Assembly (NCBI GenBank): GCA_047967505.1
Contig: CM106540.1
Strand: one strand, 5' to 3'
DNA from: Dipteris shenzhenensis
Taxonomy: Eukaryota; Polypodiophyta; Polypodiopsida; Gleicheniales
Length of the DNA: 64,000 nt
Made by a program: the position numbers and the translations under genes. Shown here piece by piece: positions 39,977 to 51,120 of this stretch (position 1 is its first letter; every line of letters starts with the position of its first letter). Under the pieces are notes generated by a model. It was not told where the DNA came from, ran no database searches, and saw nothing but the letters and a program-made list of their open reading frames with translations.

Positions 39977-41574
39977 ACCTCTTTTCAACTATCAAATCAA
40001 ATTTCTCTGCACATTGAAATTGAAATTGTTTGTGTGCAAGTATGTGGGCTTGACCAAGATGCAACCTTTGAAAGAATATGAAGGGAAGTATATAGATTTA
40101 AGCTTTGATTGTATGTCACTAGTGTATTTCTATAGGTACAAGTGTTAAAAAGGAGATTTGTTACTTGGTTCACTAGGAGAAGACATAAAAGTAAGGTAAA
40201 AACTACTAACGAGAAATTAGCACAATGCCCATGGACTATTTTGGTGATGGGAAAGTTATTGATGGCTCTTAGCAGTTGTCCTATTATTGTTGGTCTACTG
40301 CTTATTACTATAGATGGTAGTCCTATACTTCTTTTTTGGATTCCATGTCCTAGGACTGCCCTCAACCTTGGTGATAGAAAAGTAATATGTCACGATTTGG
40401 AGGTCATCAAAAGGAATATTTTTTGTGATGACAAGTTAAGAAGGAATATATTCAATAATCAAATTTTACCTTCCTTGATCTCACCTATTTATCATTTTCT
40501 AATCTATGGGAATCACCTTGCTTATGGGTAAAGAACAAGCAAAGAAGTCTATGATATTTCTAGACCCATTGGACAAAGGTTGTTCAATTTTTGGATATTT
40601 TTATTTGGCTTGCACAATTGCACAACCACTTTGTGTACTTGGTCTTTCTTTTGCATTGGTTACTCTTTCACACTTTTTTGCCCATCTCTTTCATGGGTTG
40701 CTCATTTCCATTGCCTAATTACAACACTCACCTTTCTTAGGGCTCGTGGTTTAGAAATTCATCCTTGCCCCACAGGTAGCCCTAAATTGTAGTCTCAATG
40801 CTCACATGACATCATGCAATACACAAAAAGTTTTTTTGATGATGACATTCAATAATTGGTCGTGTGATTGTAATAACCTTGGGATGCCCAAGCCCCTCCT
40901 AGGCATGAAATGGATGAGATTTGACGATTGGTTGTGGGCATGTAATAACCTTGGGTTGTCAAAGCCCTCCTAGGCTTGAAATGATTGAGACCATCTTCTT
41001 GTGCTCCCTTATAGAAAGCTAAAGCAAGTCATTTGCTAGATCCATTGACCATTTTCAAGAATGTCAATAATGATGGGCTTAAGTCGCCTAAGGTTAGTAA
41101 GTGCCAATTAGGACCAGTCCTAAGTCCTAAGTGCACTAAGTGTCCTAGGTGGACTAATGAATTTATAGAACATGACCACTAGGCTTAATGGAGGTAGTGG
41201 GTGAATCTCGAGGCATTTATTGTGTCTTTGGATGGGAGGCAAACCAGTATGGTGACACCCATCTCACCACTTACAATGAGCTACATGATGCTTTCTTTTC
41301 TTTTAGTATAGGGAGGAGAAGACCAAAATCTATGTCCTCACAAAGATTGGTGGCATGGACTAGAAAAACTTGATGGTGGAAGAATATAGAGAGAAGTCCA
41401 TTCTCTTTTTCAATGGACCCTGCAAGCCAATTGTCCCTCACGAGAAGTGTTAATTTGCTCATAGTTTTCAAAAACAATAAAGAATTCCTAGCTTTTACAG
41501 ATATTACCACCATTACATCGGGAAATGTGGTCAAGTGTGCGCTGAGGGCTGAGCAAATGTTGGTCCACAAGAGT
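39977..41574. other. Unassigned sequence
   Basis: An open frame at 40,142-40,531 (+) starts with a basic stretch and continues hydrophobically, without a recognised domain. A duplicated word TAATAACCTTGGG occurs twice near 40,875 and 40,950. Nothing else is recognised. Confidence 0.4.
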
Positions 41575-42215
41575 AAACACTCTCCTCTCCATCTCCCACT
41601 TTTCCACCTCCCCTGTCCACCCCCACCAAGTGCATCTCCTCCACCTCCACCTCCAACTCCATCTTGTGCTCCACCACCACAACTATCTCCTTCCAGCTCC
41701 AATGTCTCCATCAAATAGTTCCACTGCACCTCCAACTCCCCTTTCTCTTCCACCACCACCAATCCTCTTCCTCCAATTCCACCCAAAAGTGCACCACTCC
41801 TCTTCCTCCACACCCATCTCCATCACCACTTTTCTCCACCTCCATCTTCTCTTTCAAACCACCACCACTTCCTCCTTCTCTTTATCTTTTAACACCACCA
41901 CCACCTCCCTCCCACCAGCCACTCTTTCTTCATTACCATTTCCACTTGCACCTCCACCTCCACCTCCACCTCCACCTCTACCTCCTATCTCCATCTCCTC
42001 CACCTTTACCTTCTCATCCATCATCACCACTACATTCATTCTACCTATACCGACAAGTCCAACACCACTACCCTCTACCTCCATCCTCTCCATCTTTACC
42101 TTTTCATCCATGATCACCACTACTTTCATGCTACTTATACTGACAATTCCACCACCACCACCCTCATCATTGTCCTCATCCTCCTTTTTCTTCCTTCTAC
42201 TTCTCCTTGACACAC
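41575..42215. repeat. CCACCA/CTCCAC-rich low-complexity tract
   Basis: About 640 bp of C-rich trinucleotide and hexanucleotide repeats give Pro/Ser/Thr-rich frames on + and Gly/Glu/Val-rich frames on -. A unit of about 90 bp coding VVVIMDEKVKMERMEVEG on - (42,000-42,140) is duplicated. I consider this low-complexity DNA, not a gene, though a cell-wall-like proline-rich protein cannot be fully excluded. Confidence 0.7.
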
Positions 42216-42551
42216 ACACACTCTTCTCTCTAGGGCATTGGGTTTTACTATACCAGTCAAAGATGTTATGTATTGAGGCATCATGTATAGGGCTCCCTTT
42301 GGTAGCCCATGCATTGGAAGAGAGCAAGGTATATGAAATACTTCTTGGGTATATAGATAGAAAAAAAAGAGAGCTATAGTATTGATAATTTGGAGTAAGG
42401 AAGATCTCCATGATACCTTCAACTTGAAATGAGTAAATGGAGCTGGATCTCCCTAAGTTTGAATTGTCCCATATGGACAGATATGGAATGGAGGAGTAAG
42501 ATTATTTAATATCTGAAAGTATGATTGGTTAACATCAAGATAGCCTTCCCA
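42216..42551. other. Unassigned spacer before the LTR array
   Basis: No feature is recognised. Homology with the units of the following array begins near 42,552 (GGGAGATTTTATTAGGCATC). Confidence 0.4.
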
Positions 42552-42797
42552 CCTGGGAGATTTTATTAGGCATCTATTGATGAATTTTGAAGACCAATGG
42601 TCCACTATTTGAGACATACTTTTTGACAGAAAAACCAATCGGAATTGAAGCTCTTGGCTTTGGCGACTTGATGCATTTCTTTGGCCAATTTTGGTTGTGG
42701 GTCTTCCCTATCAGTAGACCTTTTATTACGCACCAAATGCCTTCAAAGAGCTACTCTCCATCACCTCAATTTTGGCCTCCAAGATCACTGTATTTCG

Positions 42798-42876
42798 CTT
42801 GACCATTTTTTGCATATTTGACTAAGTTTGACTATATATGTTGACTGAATCTCAGTCAAACTGATCTTTGACTATC
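42798..42876 (+). promoter_or_regulatory. W-box (TTGAC[C/T]) cluster repeated in each array unit
   Basis: Six TTGACY motifs on either strand occur in about 80 bp. The block recurs near 44,380, 44,490, 45,508, 47,242 and 48,981. A second run of TTGACTAG repeats follows in each unit (best at 44,641-44,690 with six motifs). TTGACY is the WRKY-factor W-box. Function is inferred only from motif density and from the position ahead of the small ORF. Confidence 0.45.
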
Positions 42877-43703
42877 AGCATTGGAACGTTGAATGCATTT
42901 TTCCTCTCTTATATTGAGGATTGAAGTTATGGTACTTTTGAGTGGATTTCAAGTCATACTATCTTATTGACTAGTTAACTAGTTGAATCCTGTGGCTTAG
43001 TCATATGACAAGAGCTTACATGAAGAAAGAGTATATCATGACTTGTATGATGGTTTCCAATCATGACCTCCTCTTGTACACGAGTAGACACCGCTCTTGC
43101 ATGACAAGTGGTAAGACCCTCTTCAGTCCATATGATTCACAAAATGTTTTTAAAGCTTGGACACTCAAAGAAGGTGAAGGACTACAAGGATCTTGTATTG
43201 CAGAATATGGACAAGATACATTAAAGAAATGGAGAAGGACAAAGAGCAAAGAAGTTACAAGAAGGGCTATAGCAAGGACCTCTCCAATGACAATGTACCT
43301 CACACTACGGTAGCTTGGAGGAGGAGGAAAAGGACAAGACATGCCATCAAAGGGGAATATTTCCCCACATCTTCAATTTAGAATTTTGTGTGTGTGTGAT
43401 CAATAAGGGTTCTCTGCCTTGGGATGTCCCCCTCAAATGATTGTTAGTCTTATGTTTTACCTTGCTAGATCTAAGGGTATTTCCATGCAAAGTCATTGTC
43501 TATCTCCCAATTGTAAACCAAAATACCAAAGCTAGAGTGAGATCATGTTGGGATGAGGATGCCCAAATGAGTCCACCATTGCTGATGCAACTAGAGTGAC
43601 TACCAAGTTGTGGATCATGTGTGTTGCCACCAGAGGTGGGCAAGCCATGAAGTTTCCCATAGACTACTACTAGGGGTTGAGGTCATCAATTTGTGGGGCG
43701 GAA

Positions 43704-43996
43704 GGAAGGACAAATTGATGTAATGGGATCATACCAAGAGTCCTAAGGTCTAAGGTTGTGAGTGTGTGAACACATGGTGTGCCTAGGTAGGTGTCAGTAG
43801 GTGCGATTGAGTGAATCTAGGTGTGTGGTGTGTGACTGGGAGAATCATGGAACTGATTGAGAGATTTGCGGATCTAGATGCTCTACTGAATGTGATGTCA
43901 CTACTCTATGTAACTTGTGCCTATATATTGGGCTTGTCTCTCATGAATAAACTCTCCTTTTTGCTTCACTTGCAGAATCCTTCTGCCTACCCAACA
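43704..43996 (+). repeat. Array LTR 1
   Basis: This LTR ends CCCAACA and is followed by a mutated primer site TGGTATCAAACC at 43,999. Its usual TG start has decayed to AG (GGAAGGACAAATTG). It keeps a TATATATT promoter-like box and an AATAAA signal. Confidence 0.78.
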
Positions 43997-44348
43997 TATG
44001 GTATCAAACCATTGGTTCACCCTCCTTGAGACCTCCTTGAGTGCCATGTCATCATCTTCTTCACAATGAAGGTTTTTGAAGCTTTTCTCCTTTTTCTTCC
44101 CACGAGATTTCCTTGAGCTTGTTCTCCTTCATCTGTGAACCACATTGCCCATGCCCTTTCAGCTCAAGTATCTCCTTAATGAGGTAAACCTCTGGCTAGG
44201 AGGAATTAGAAGATAGAAGTCTCTACAGCCCATGCCGCCTCCTTCTTCATCTTATGCCATTTTTGGAAATTGAGCCTGCTGGTGCCACCATTCCTAAAAT
44301 GCTCTAAGCTACTGCTTGGAGACTTTATTAGGCATCTACTGATGAATT

Positions 44349-44568
44349 TTGAAGATCAATGGTCCACTATTTGAGGCATATATTTGACTAAGTTTTACTA
44401 GATATGTTGACTGAATCTCAGTCAAACTAATCTTAGACTATCAGCATTGGAAGGTTGAATGAAGATCAATGGTCCACTATTTGAGGCATATATTTGACTA
44501 AGTTTTACTAGATATGTTGACTGAATCTCAGTCAAACTAATCTTAGACTATCAGCATTGGAAGGTTGA
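44349..44568. repeat. Exact tandem duplication, about 112-bp period, within the array
   Basis: The segment GAAGATCAATGGTCCACTAT...CATTGGAAGGTTGAAT occurs twice in a row (44,349-44,457 and 44,461-44,568) without visible mismatch. It is therefore young compared with the array copies around it. Confidence 0.9.
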
Positions 44569-45715
44569 ATGCATTTTCCATCTTTTATATTGAGGATTGA
44601 AGTTATGGTACTTCTGAGTGGATTTGAAGTCATACTATCTTGTTGACTAGTTGACTAGTTGACTAGTTGACTACTATGGGTTGACTATGAAAAGAGCTTA
44701 CATGAAGAAAGAGTATATCATGACTTGTATGATGGTTTTCAATCATGACCTCCTGTTGTACAAGATTAGACACCGCGCTTGAATGGCAAGTGGTAACACC
44801 TTCTTCAGCCCATATGATTCACAAAACGTTTTTAAGGCTTGGACACTCAAAGAAGGTGAAGGACTACAAGGATCTTGTATTGCAAAATATGGACATGATA
44901 CATTAAAGAGTGTATAGAAGGATAAAGATCAGAGGAGTTACAAGAAGGGCTACACCAAGAACCTCTCCAATGACAATGTACCTCACACTATGGTAGCTTG
45001 GAAGAGGAGGAGGAAAAGGACGAGACATGCCATCAAAGATGAGATATTTCCCCACATCATCAATTTACAATTTTGTGTGTGTGATCAATAAGGGTTCTCT
45101 GCCTTGGGATGTCCCCCTCAAATGATTGTTAGTCTTATATTTTACCTTGCTATATCTAAGGGTATTCCCATGCAAAGTCATTGTCTATCTCCCAATTGTA
45201 AAAACCAAAAGACCAAAGCCAGAGTGAGATCATGTTGGGATGAGGATGCCCAAATGTTGCTGCTGGGAGACTTTAGTAGGCATCTACTGATGAATTTTGA
45301 AGACCAATGGTCCACTATTTGAGGCGTACTTTTTGACAGAAAAACCAGTCGAAATTGAGGCTCTTGGCTTTGGCAACCTGACACATTTCTTTGCCCAAGC
45401 ATGGTTGTAGGTCTTCTCTATCTATAGACCTTTTATTGCAGACCAAATGCCCTAAAAGAGCTACTCCCCATCACCTCAATTTTGGCCTCCAAGATCACTA
45501 TATGAAGCTTGACCATTTTTTGCATATTTGACTAAGTTTGACTATATATGTTGACTGAATCTTAATCAAACTAATCTTTGACTATCAGCATTGGAAGGTT
45601 GAATGCGTTTTTCATCTTTTATATTGAGGATTGAAGTTATGGTACTTTTGAGTGGATTTCAAGTCATACTATCTTGTTGACCAGTTGACTAGTTGACTAG
45701 TGTGTGTTGATTATG

Positions 45716-46084
45716 ACAAGAGCTTACATGAAGAAAGAGTATATCATGACTTGTATGATGGTTTCCAGTCATGACCTCCTCTTGTATAAGAGTAGACACT
45801 ACGCTTCCATGACAAGTGTTAAGACCCTCTTCAATCCATATGATTCACAAAATGTTTTCAAGGCTTGGACACTCAAAGAAGGTGAAGGACTACAAGGATC
45901 TTATATTGCAGAATATGGACAAGATACATTAAAGAGTGTGGAGAAGGACAAAAAGCAAAGGAGTTACAAGAAGGGCTACACCAAGAACCTCTCCAATGAC
46001 AATGTACCTCACACTATGGTAGCTTGGAAGAGGAGGAAAAGGACAAGACATGCCATCAAAGGGGGATATTTCCCCACATCTTAA
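45716..46084 (+). CDS. Conserved small ORF of the LTR array (best copies here and at 47,425)
   Basis: A protein of about 125 residues (start MTRAYMKKEYIMTCMMVS, middle SPYDSQNVFKAWTLKEGEG, then QRSYKKGYTKN, end basic KRRKRTRHAIKGGYFPTS) is encoded in each unit. It is open in this copy and at 47,425-47,820. It is broken by a frameshift at 43,005-43,313, damaged at about 44,693, and stopped early at 49,172-49,399. No Gag, protease or RT similarity is seen and I do not recognise the family. It may be a captured host fragment or simply sequence that is open by chance. The frame starts just after a cluster of TTGACT motifs. The annotated start follows the ATG of GTTGATTATGACAAG or the next Met; either is possible. 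Confidence 0.4.
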   Translation, partial: TRAYMKKEYIMTCMMVSSHDLLLYKSRHYASMTSVKTLFNPYDSQNVFKAWTLKEGEGLQGSYIAEYGQDTLKSVEKDKKQRSYKKGYTKNLSNDNVPHTMVAWKRRKRTRHAIKGGYFPTS

Positions 46085-46387
46085 ATTTAGAATTTTGTTT
46101 GTGTGATCGATAAGGGTTCTCTACCTTGGGATGTATGTTTTACCTTGCTGGATCTAAGGGTATTCCCATGCAAAGTCATTGTCTATCTCCCAATTGTAAA
46201 CCAAAAGACCAAAGCCAGAGTGAGATCATGTTGGGATGAGGATGCCCAAATGAGTCTACTACTGCTGATGCAACTAGAGTGAGTACCAAGGCGTGGATCA
46301 TGTGTGTTTCCACTAGAGGTGGGCAAGCCATGAAGTTTCCCATGGACTACTACTAGGGGTTGAGGTCATCAATTTGTGGGGGTATGA

Positions 46388-46681
46388 TGAAGGACAAATT
46401 GATGTAATGGGATCATACCTAGAGTCCTAAGGTCTAAGGTTGTGAGTGTGTGAACACATGGTGTGCTTGGATAGGTGTCACTAGGTGTGATTGAGTGAAT
46501 CTAGGTGTGTGGTGTGTGATTGAGAGAATCATGGAACTGATTGAGAGAATTTGTGGATCTAGATGCTCTACTGAATGTGATGTCACTACTCTATGTAACT
46601 TGTGCCTATATATTGGGCTTGTCTCTCGTGAATAAACTCTCCTTTTTACTTCACTTGCAGAATCCTTCTGACTACCCAAGA
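46388..46681 (+). repeat. Array LTR 2
   Basis: It starts TGATGAAGGACAAATTGATG (with a short duplication at the start) and ends CCCAAGA. The primer-binding site TGGTATCAGAGC follows at 46,684. TATATATT and AATAAA are present near the end. Confidence 0.82.
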
Positions 46682-48139
46682 TATGGTATCAGAGCATTGG
46701 TTCACCCTCCTTGAGACCTCCTTGAGTGCCATGTCATCATCTTCTTCACAATGAAGGTTTTTGAAGCTTTTCTCCCCTTTCTTCCCATGAGAATTCCTTG
46801 AGCTTGTTCTCCTTCGTCTTTGAACCATTCCCCGAGCCCTTTTAGCTCAAGTATCTCCCTGATGAGTGAACCTCTGGCTAGGAGGAATTAGAAGATAGAA
46901 GTCTTTTCAGCTTGTGCCGCCTCCTTTTTCATCCTGTACCATTTCTGGAAACTGAGCCTGCTGGAGCCACCATTCCTAAAATGCTCTAAGCTGTTGCTTA
47001 GAGACTTTATTAGGCATCTACTGATGAATTTTGAAGACCAATGGTCCACTATTTGAGGCATACTTTTTTATAGAAAAACCAATCGGAATGGAAGCTCTTG
47101 GCTTTGGCAACCTGACACATTTCTTTACCCAAGCTTGGTTATAGGTCTTCCCTATCAATAGACCTTTTATTGCGCAACAAATACCCTCAAAGAGCTACTC
47201 TCCATCACCTCAATTTTGTCCTCCAAGATCACTATATGAAGCTTGACCATTTTTTGCATATTTGACTAAGTTTGACTATATATGTTGACTGAATCTCAAT
47301 CCAACTAATCTTTGACCATCAGCATTGGAAGGTTGAATGCATTTTTCATCTTTTATATTGAGGATTGAAGTTATGGTACTTTTGAGTGGATTTCAAGTCA
47401 TACTATCTTGTTGACTAGTGTGGGTTGCCTATGACAAGAGCTTACATGAAGAAAGAGTATATCATGACTTGTATGATGGTTTCCAATCATGACCTCCTCT
47501 TGTACAAGCTCTTGTACAAGAGTAGACACCACGCTTGCATGACAAGTGATAAGACCCTATTTAGTCCGTATGATTCACAAAATGTTTTTAAGGCTTGGAC
47601 ACTCAAAGAAGGTAGACTACAAGGATCTTGTATTGTAGAATATGGACAAGATACATTAAAGAGTGTGGAGAAGGACAAAGAGCAAAGGAGTTACAAGAAG
47701 GGCTACACAAAGAACATCTCCAATGACAATGTACCTCATACTATGGTAGCTTGGAAGAGGAGGAGGAAAAGGACAAGACATGCCATCAAAGGGGGATATT
47801 TCCCCACATCTTCAATTTAGAATTTTGTGTGTGTGATCAATAAGGGTTCTCTGCCTTGGGATGTCCCCTCAAATGATTGTTAGTCTTATGTTTTACCTTG
47901 CTGGATCTAAGGCTATTCCCATGCAAAGTCATTGTCTATCTCCCAATTGTAAACCAAAAGACCAAAGCCAGAGTGAGATCATGTTGGGATGAGGATGCCC
48001 AAATGAGTCTACCAATGCTGATGCAACTAGAGTGAGTACCAAGTCGTGGATCATGTGTGTTGCCACTAGAGGTGGGCAAGCCATGAAGTTTCCCATGGAC
48101 TACTGCTAGGGGTTGAGGTCATCAATTTGTGGGGGGGAA

Positions 48140-48427
48140 TGAAGGACAAATTGATGCAATGGGATCATACCTAGAGTTGTAAGGTCTAAGGTTGTGAGTG
48201 TGTGAGCACATGGTGTGCTTGGATTGGTGTCAGTAGGTGTGATTGAATCTGGGTGTGTGGTGTGTGATTGAGAGAATCATGGAACTGATTGAGAGATTTG
48301 TGGATCTAGATGCTCTACTGAATGTGATGTCACTACTCTATGTAACTTGTGCCTATATATTGGGCTTGTCCCTCGTGAATAACTCTCCATTTTGCTTCAC
48401 TTGCAAAACCCTTCTGGTTGCCCAACA
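48140..48427 (+). repeat. Array LTR 3
   Basis: This 288-bp LTR begins TGAAGGACAAATTGATG and ends GCCCAACA. A G-rich polypurine tract lies just before it and TGGTATCAGAGC at 48,430-48,441 just after. It is the best-preserved copy and defines the borders of the family. Confidence 0.85.
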
Positions 48428-49864
48428 TATGGTATCAGAGCATTGGTTCACCCTCCTTGAGACCTCCTTGAGTGCCATGTCATCATCTTCTTCACAATGA
48501 AGGTTTTTAAAGCCTTTCTCCCCTTTCTTCCCACGAGATTTCCTTGAGCTTGTTCTCCTTCATCTTTCCCCACGCCCTTTTAGCTCAAGTATCTCCTTGA
48601 TGAGGCGAACCTTTGACTAGGAGGAATTAGAAGATAGAAGTCTCTACAGCCCGTGCCGCCTCCTTCTTCATCCTGCACCATTTCTGGAAATTGAGCCTGC
48701 TAGAGCCACCATTCCTAAAATGCTCTAAGCTGCTACTGGGAGACTTTATTAGGCATCTACTGATGAATTTTGAAGACCAATGGTCCACTATTTGAGGTGT
48801 ACTTTTTGAGAGAAAAACCAATCGAAATTGAAGCTCTTGGCTTTGGTGACCTGATGCATTTCTATGCCCAAGCTTGGTTGTAGGTCTTGCCTATCAGTAG
48901 ACCTTTTATTGCACACCAAATGCCCTCAAAGAGCTACTCTCCATCACCTCAATTTTGGCCTCTGAGATCATTGTATGAAGCTTGACCATTTTTTGCATAT
49001 TTGACTAAGTTTGACTATATATGTTGATCGAATCTCAGTCAAACTGATCTTTGACTATCAGCATTGGAAGGTTGAATGCATTTTTCATCTTTTATATTGA
49101 GGATTGAAGCTATGGTACTTTTGAGTGGATTTCAAGTCATACTATCTTGTTGACTAGTTGACTAGTGTGGGTTGTCTATGACAAGAGCTTACATGAAGAA
49201 AGAGTATATCATGACTTATATGATGGTTTCCAATCATGACCTCCTCTTGTACAAGAGTAGACACCGCGCTTGCATGACAAGTGGTAAGACCCTCTTCAGT
49301 CCATATGATTCACAAAATGTTTTTAAGGCTTGGACACTCAAAGAAGGTGAAGGACTACAAGGATCTTGTATTGCAGAATATGGACAAGATATATTATAGA
49401 GTGTGGAGAAGGACAAAGAGCAAAGGAGTTACAAGAAGGGCTACACCATGAACCTCTCCAATGACAATGTACCTCACACTATGGTAGCTTGGAAGAGGAG
49501 TAAAAAGGACAAGACATGCCATTAAAGGGGGATATTTCCCCACATCTTCAATTTAGAATTTTGTGTGTGTGATCAATAAGGGTTCTTTGCCTTGGGATGT
49601 CCCCCTCAAATGATTGTTAGTCTTATGTTTTACCGTGTTGGATCTAAGGGTATTCCCATGTAAAGTCATTATCTATCTCCCAATTGTAAACCAAAAGACC
49701 AGAGTGAGATCGTGTTGGGATGAGGATGTCCAAATGAGTCTACTGCTGCTAATGCAACTAGAGTGAGTACCAAGTCGTGGATCATGTGTGTTGCCACTAG
49801 AGGTGGGCAAGCCATGAAGTTTCCCATGGACTGTGGGTTGAGATCATCAATTTGTGGGGGGGAA

Positions 49865-50142
49865 TGAAGGACAAATTGATGTAATGGGATCATACCTAAG
49901 TCCTAAGGTCTAAGGTTGTGAGTGTGTGAACACATGGTGTGCCTGGATAGGTGACAGTAGGTGTGATTGAGTAAATCTAGGTGTGCGGTGTGTGATTGAG
50001 AGATTTGTGGATCTAGATGCTCTATTGAGCTTACATATGATGTTACTACTCTATGTTACTTGTGCCTATATATTGGGCTTGTCTATCATGAATAAACTCT
50101 CCTTTTTGCTTCACTTGCAAAATCCTTCTGGCTACTCCAACA
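49865..50142 (+). repeat. Array LTR 4 (3' terminal)
   Basis: It begins TGAAGGACAAATTGATG after GTGGGGGGGAA and ends CTCCAACA. No primer-binding site follows; a CT-rich tract begins instead. It is thus the right end of the array. Confidence 0.82.
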
Positions 50143-51120
50143 GTTGGCCCCTCCCCCTCTCCCTCTCATTTTCTCCTTCTCAAATCTCCTCTCCTTTTCC
50201 TCCCTACTCCCATTCTCCTTCTGAATGCCCCTCTCTCCTTCCCCCTCTAATTTCCCCTCACCCTCCTTATCCCTTGAAATTTCCCCTCTTGCTTTCACTT
50301 TCACCCCTCTAAATTTTCCTCCTTGCCCGCTCTTGCTGTCGTTCCCTTTCCCTCTCCTGTCCCTTTCTCCCACTAAGTTTTCCCTTTGTTCTTCCTTTCC
50401 CCCTCTAAACTCTCCATCTCCCTCTGCCCCCTCTCTATTTCCCCTCTCCCATCCCTCTCCCTTTATCACCTCTAAACTTCCCCTCTCCCTCTATCCCCTT
50501 TCAATTTCACCTTTCCTCTTCTAAATCTCTCCTCTTGTTCCCCGCTCCCTCTACCTTTCCACCTCTCTCTCAGCCTCCACTACTCCTGCCCTACTCTCTT
50601 CCTCAACTTAGATCTCCTCTATCACCTCTCCACTGCCTCCACCACCTCAACTTGGTGCTCTTTGCGCCGATCTCCTTCCACTTTTCAACTCTCCTCCATC
50701 ACCAGGTCTTGCACATATTGCAGCTACCTTCACCTTACACCTCTACCCTTCTCCTCCATCATGGATGCTACTAGCCTGCCTCCATTACAATTGTTATTGC
50801 AACACTCTCCGCTCCCCCCCCCCCCCCCCCCTTTTTATGTTCTTCTCCTACTTGCCCTTTGCTACTACACCCTCCTAGGTTATTGCTGCACTTACCTGTG
50901 CTACTGCACATCATCCACACCCTAGTTTGTGATTGGACCTCTACCTGCCCCTCCATTGAAACCGGTCCTCTATTTGTCGCTCCGCACTATCTCCTATTGC
51001 CCCTCCATCACTGTCCCTACCTCTGCTTCTTCTTTGTTACCTTTTCCACTTCTCCATTGCCTTTGCAACCTTGTCCCATGTAGTTGCATTCTGCCACACA
51101 TATGTATTCTGCTTTCTTTG
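50143..51120. repeat. Pyrimidine-rich low-complexity tract with poly-C run
   Basis: The region is CT-rich throughout (CTCCCTCTCC, CTTTCCC variants) and contains a run of about 18 C at 50,814-50,831. All long frames are Pro/Ser/Leu or Gly/Glu artefacts. It separates the LTR array from LINE B. Confidence 0.8.

Larger units (their letters stand above)
42552..50142 (+). mobile_element. Tandem array of a small non-autonomous LTR retrotransposon with shared LTRs
   Basis: The same unit is repeated about five times in direct orientation. Complete units are internal region (about 1.43 kb) plus LTR (about 290 bp), with period 1.72-1.75 kb. Four LTRs are recognised (43,704, 46,388, 48,140 and 49,865). 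Each except the last is followed two bases later by a primer-binding site for initiator tRNA-Met, and each is preceded by a polypurine tract (GTGGGGGGGAA). One LTR between 45,252 and 45,256 is deleted, joining two internal regions. The internal region codes no gag or pol. Neighbouring copies share LTRs, as expected from unequal or intra-element LTR recombination. Confidence 0.85.

Noticed and set aside
41630-42379. 249-residue proline/serine/threonine-rich ORF resembling an extensin-like protein
   Set aside because: The composition is explained by CCACCA repeats. There is no Ser-Pro4 repeat, no clear signal peptide, and the opposite strand is equally open.
50814-50831. Poly-C run as a meaningful element
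   Set aside because: A homopolymer in a CT-rich tract is most likely simple-sequence slippage or a sequencing/assembly effect.
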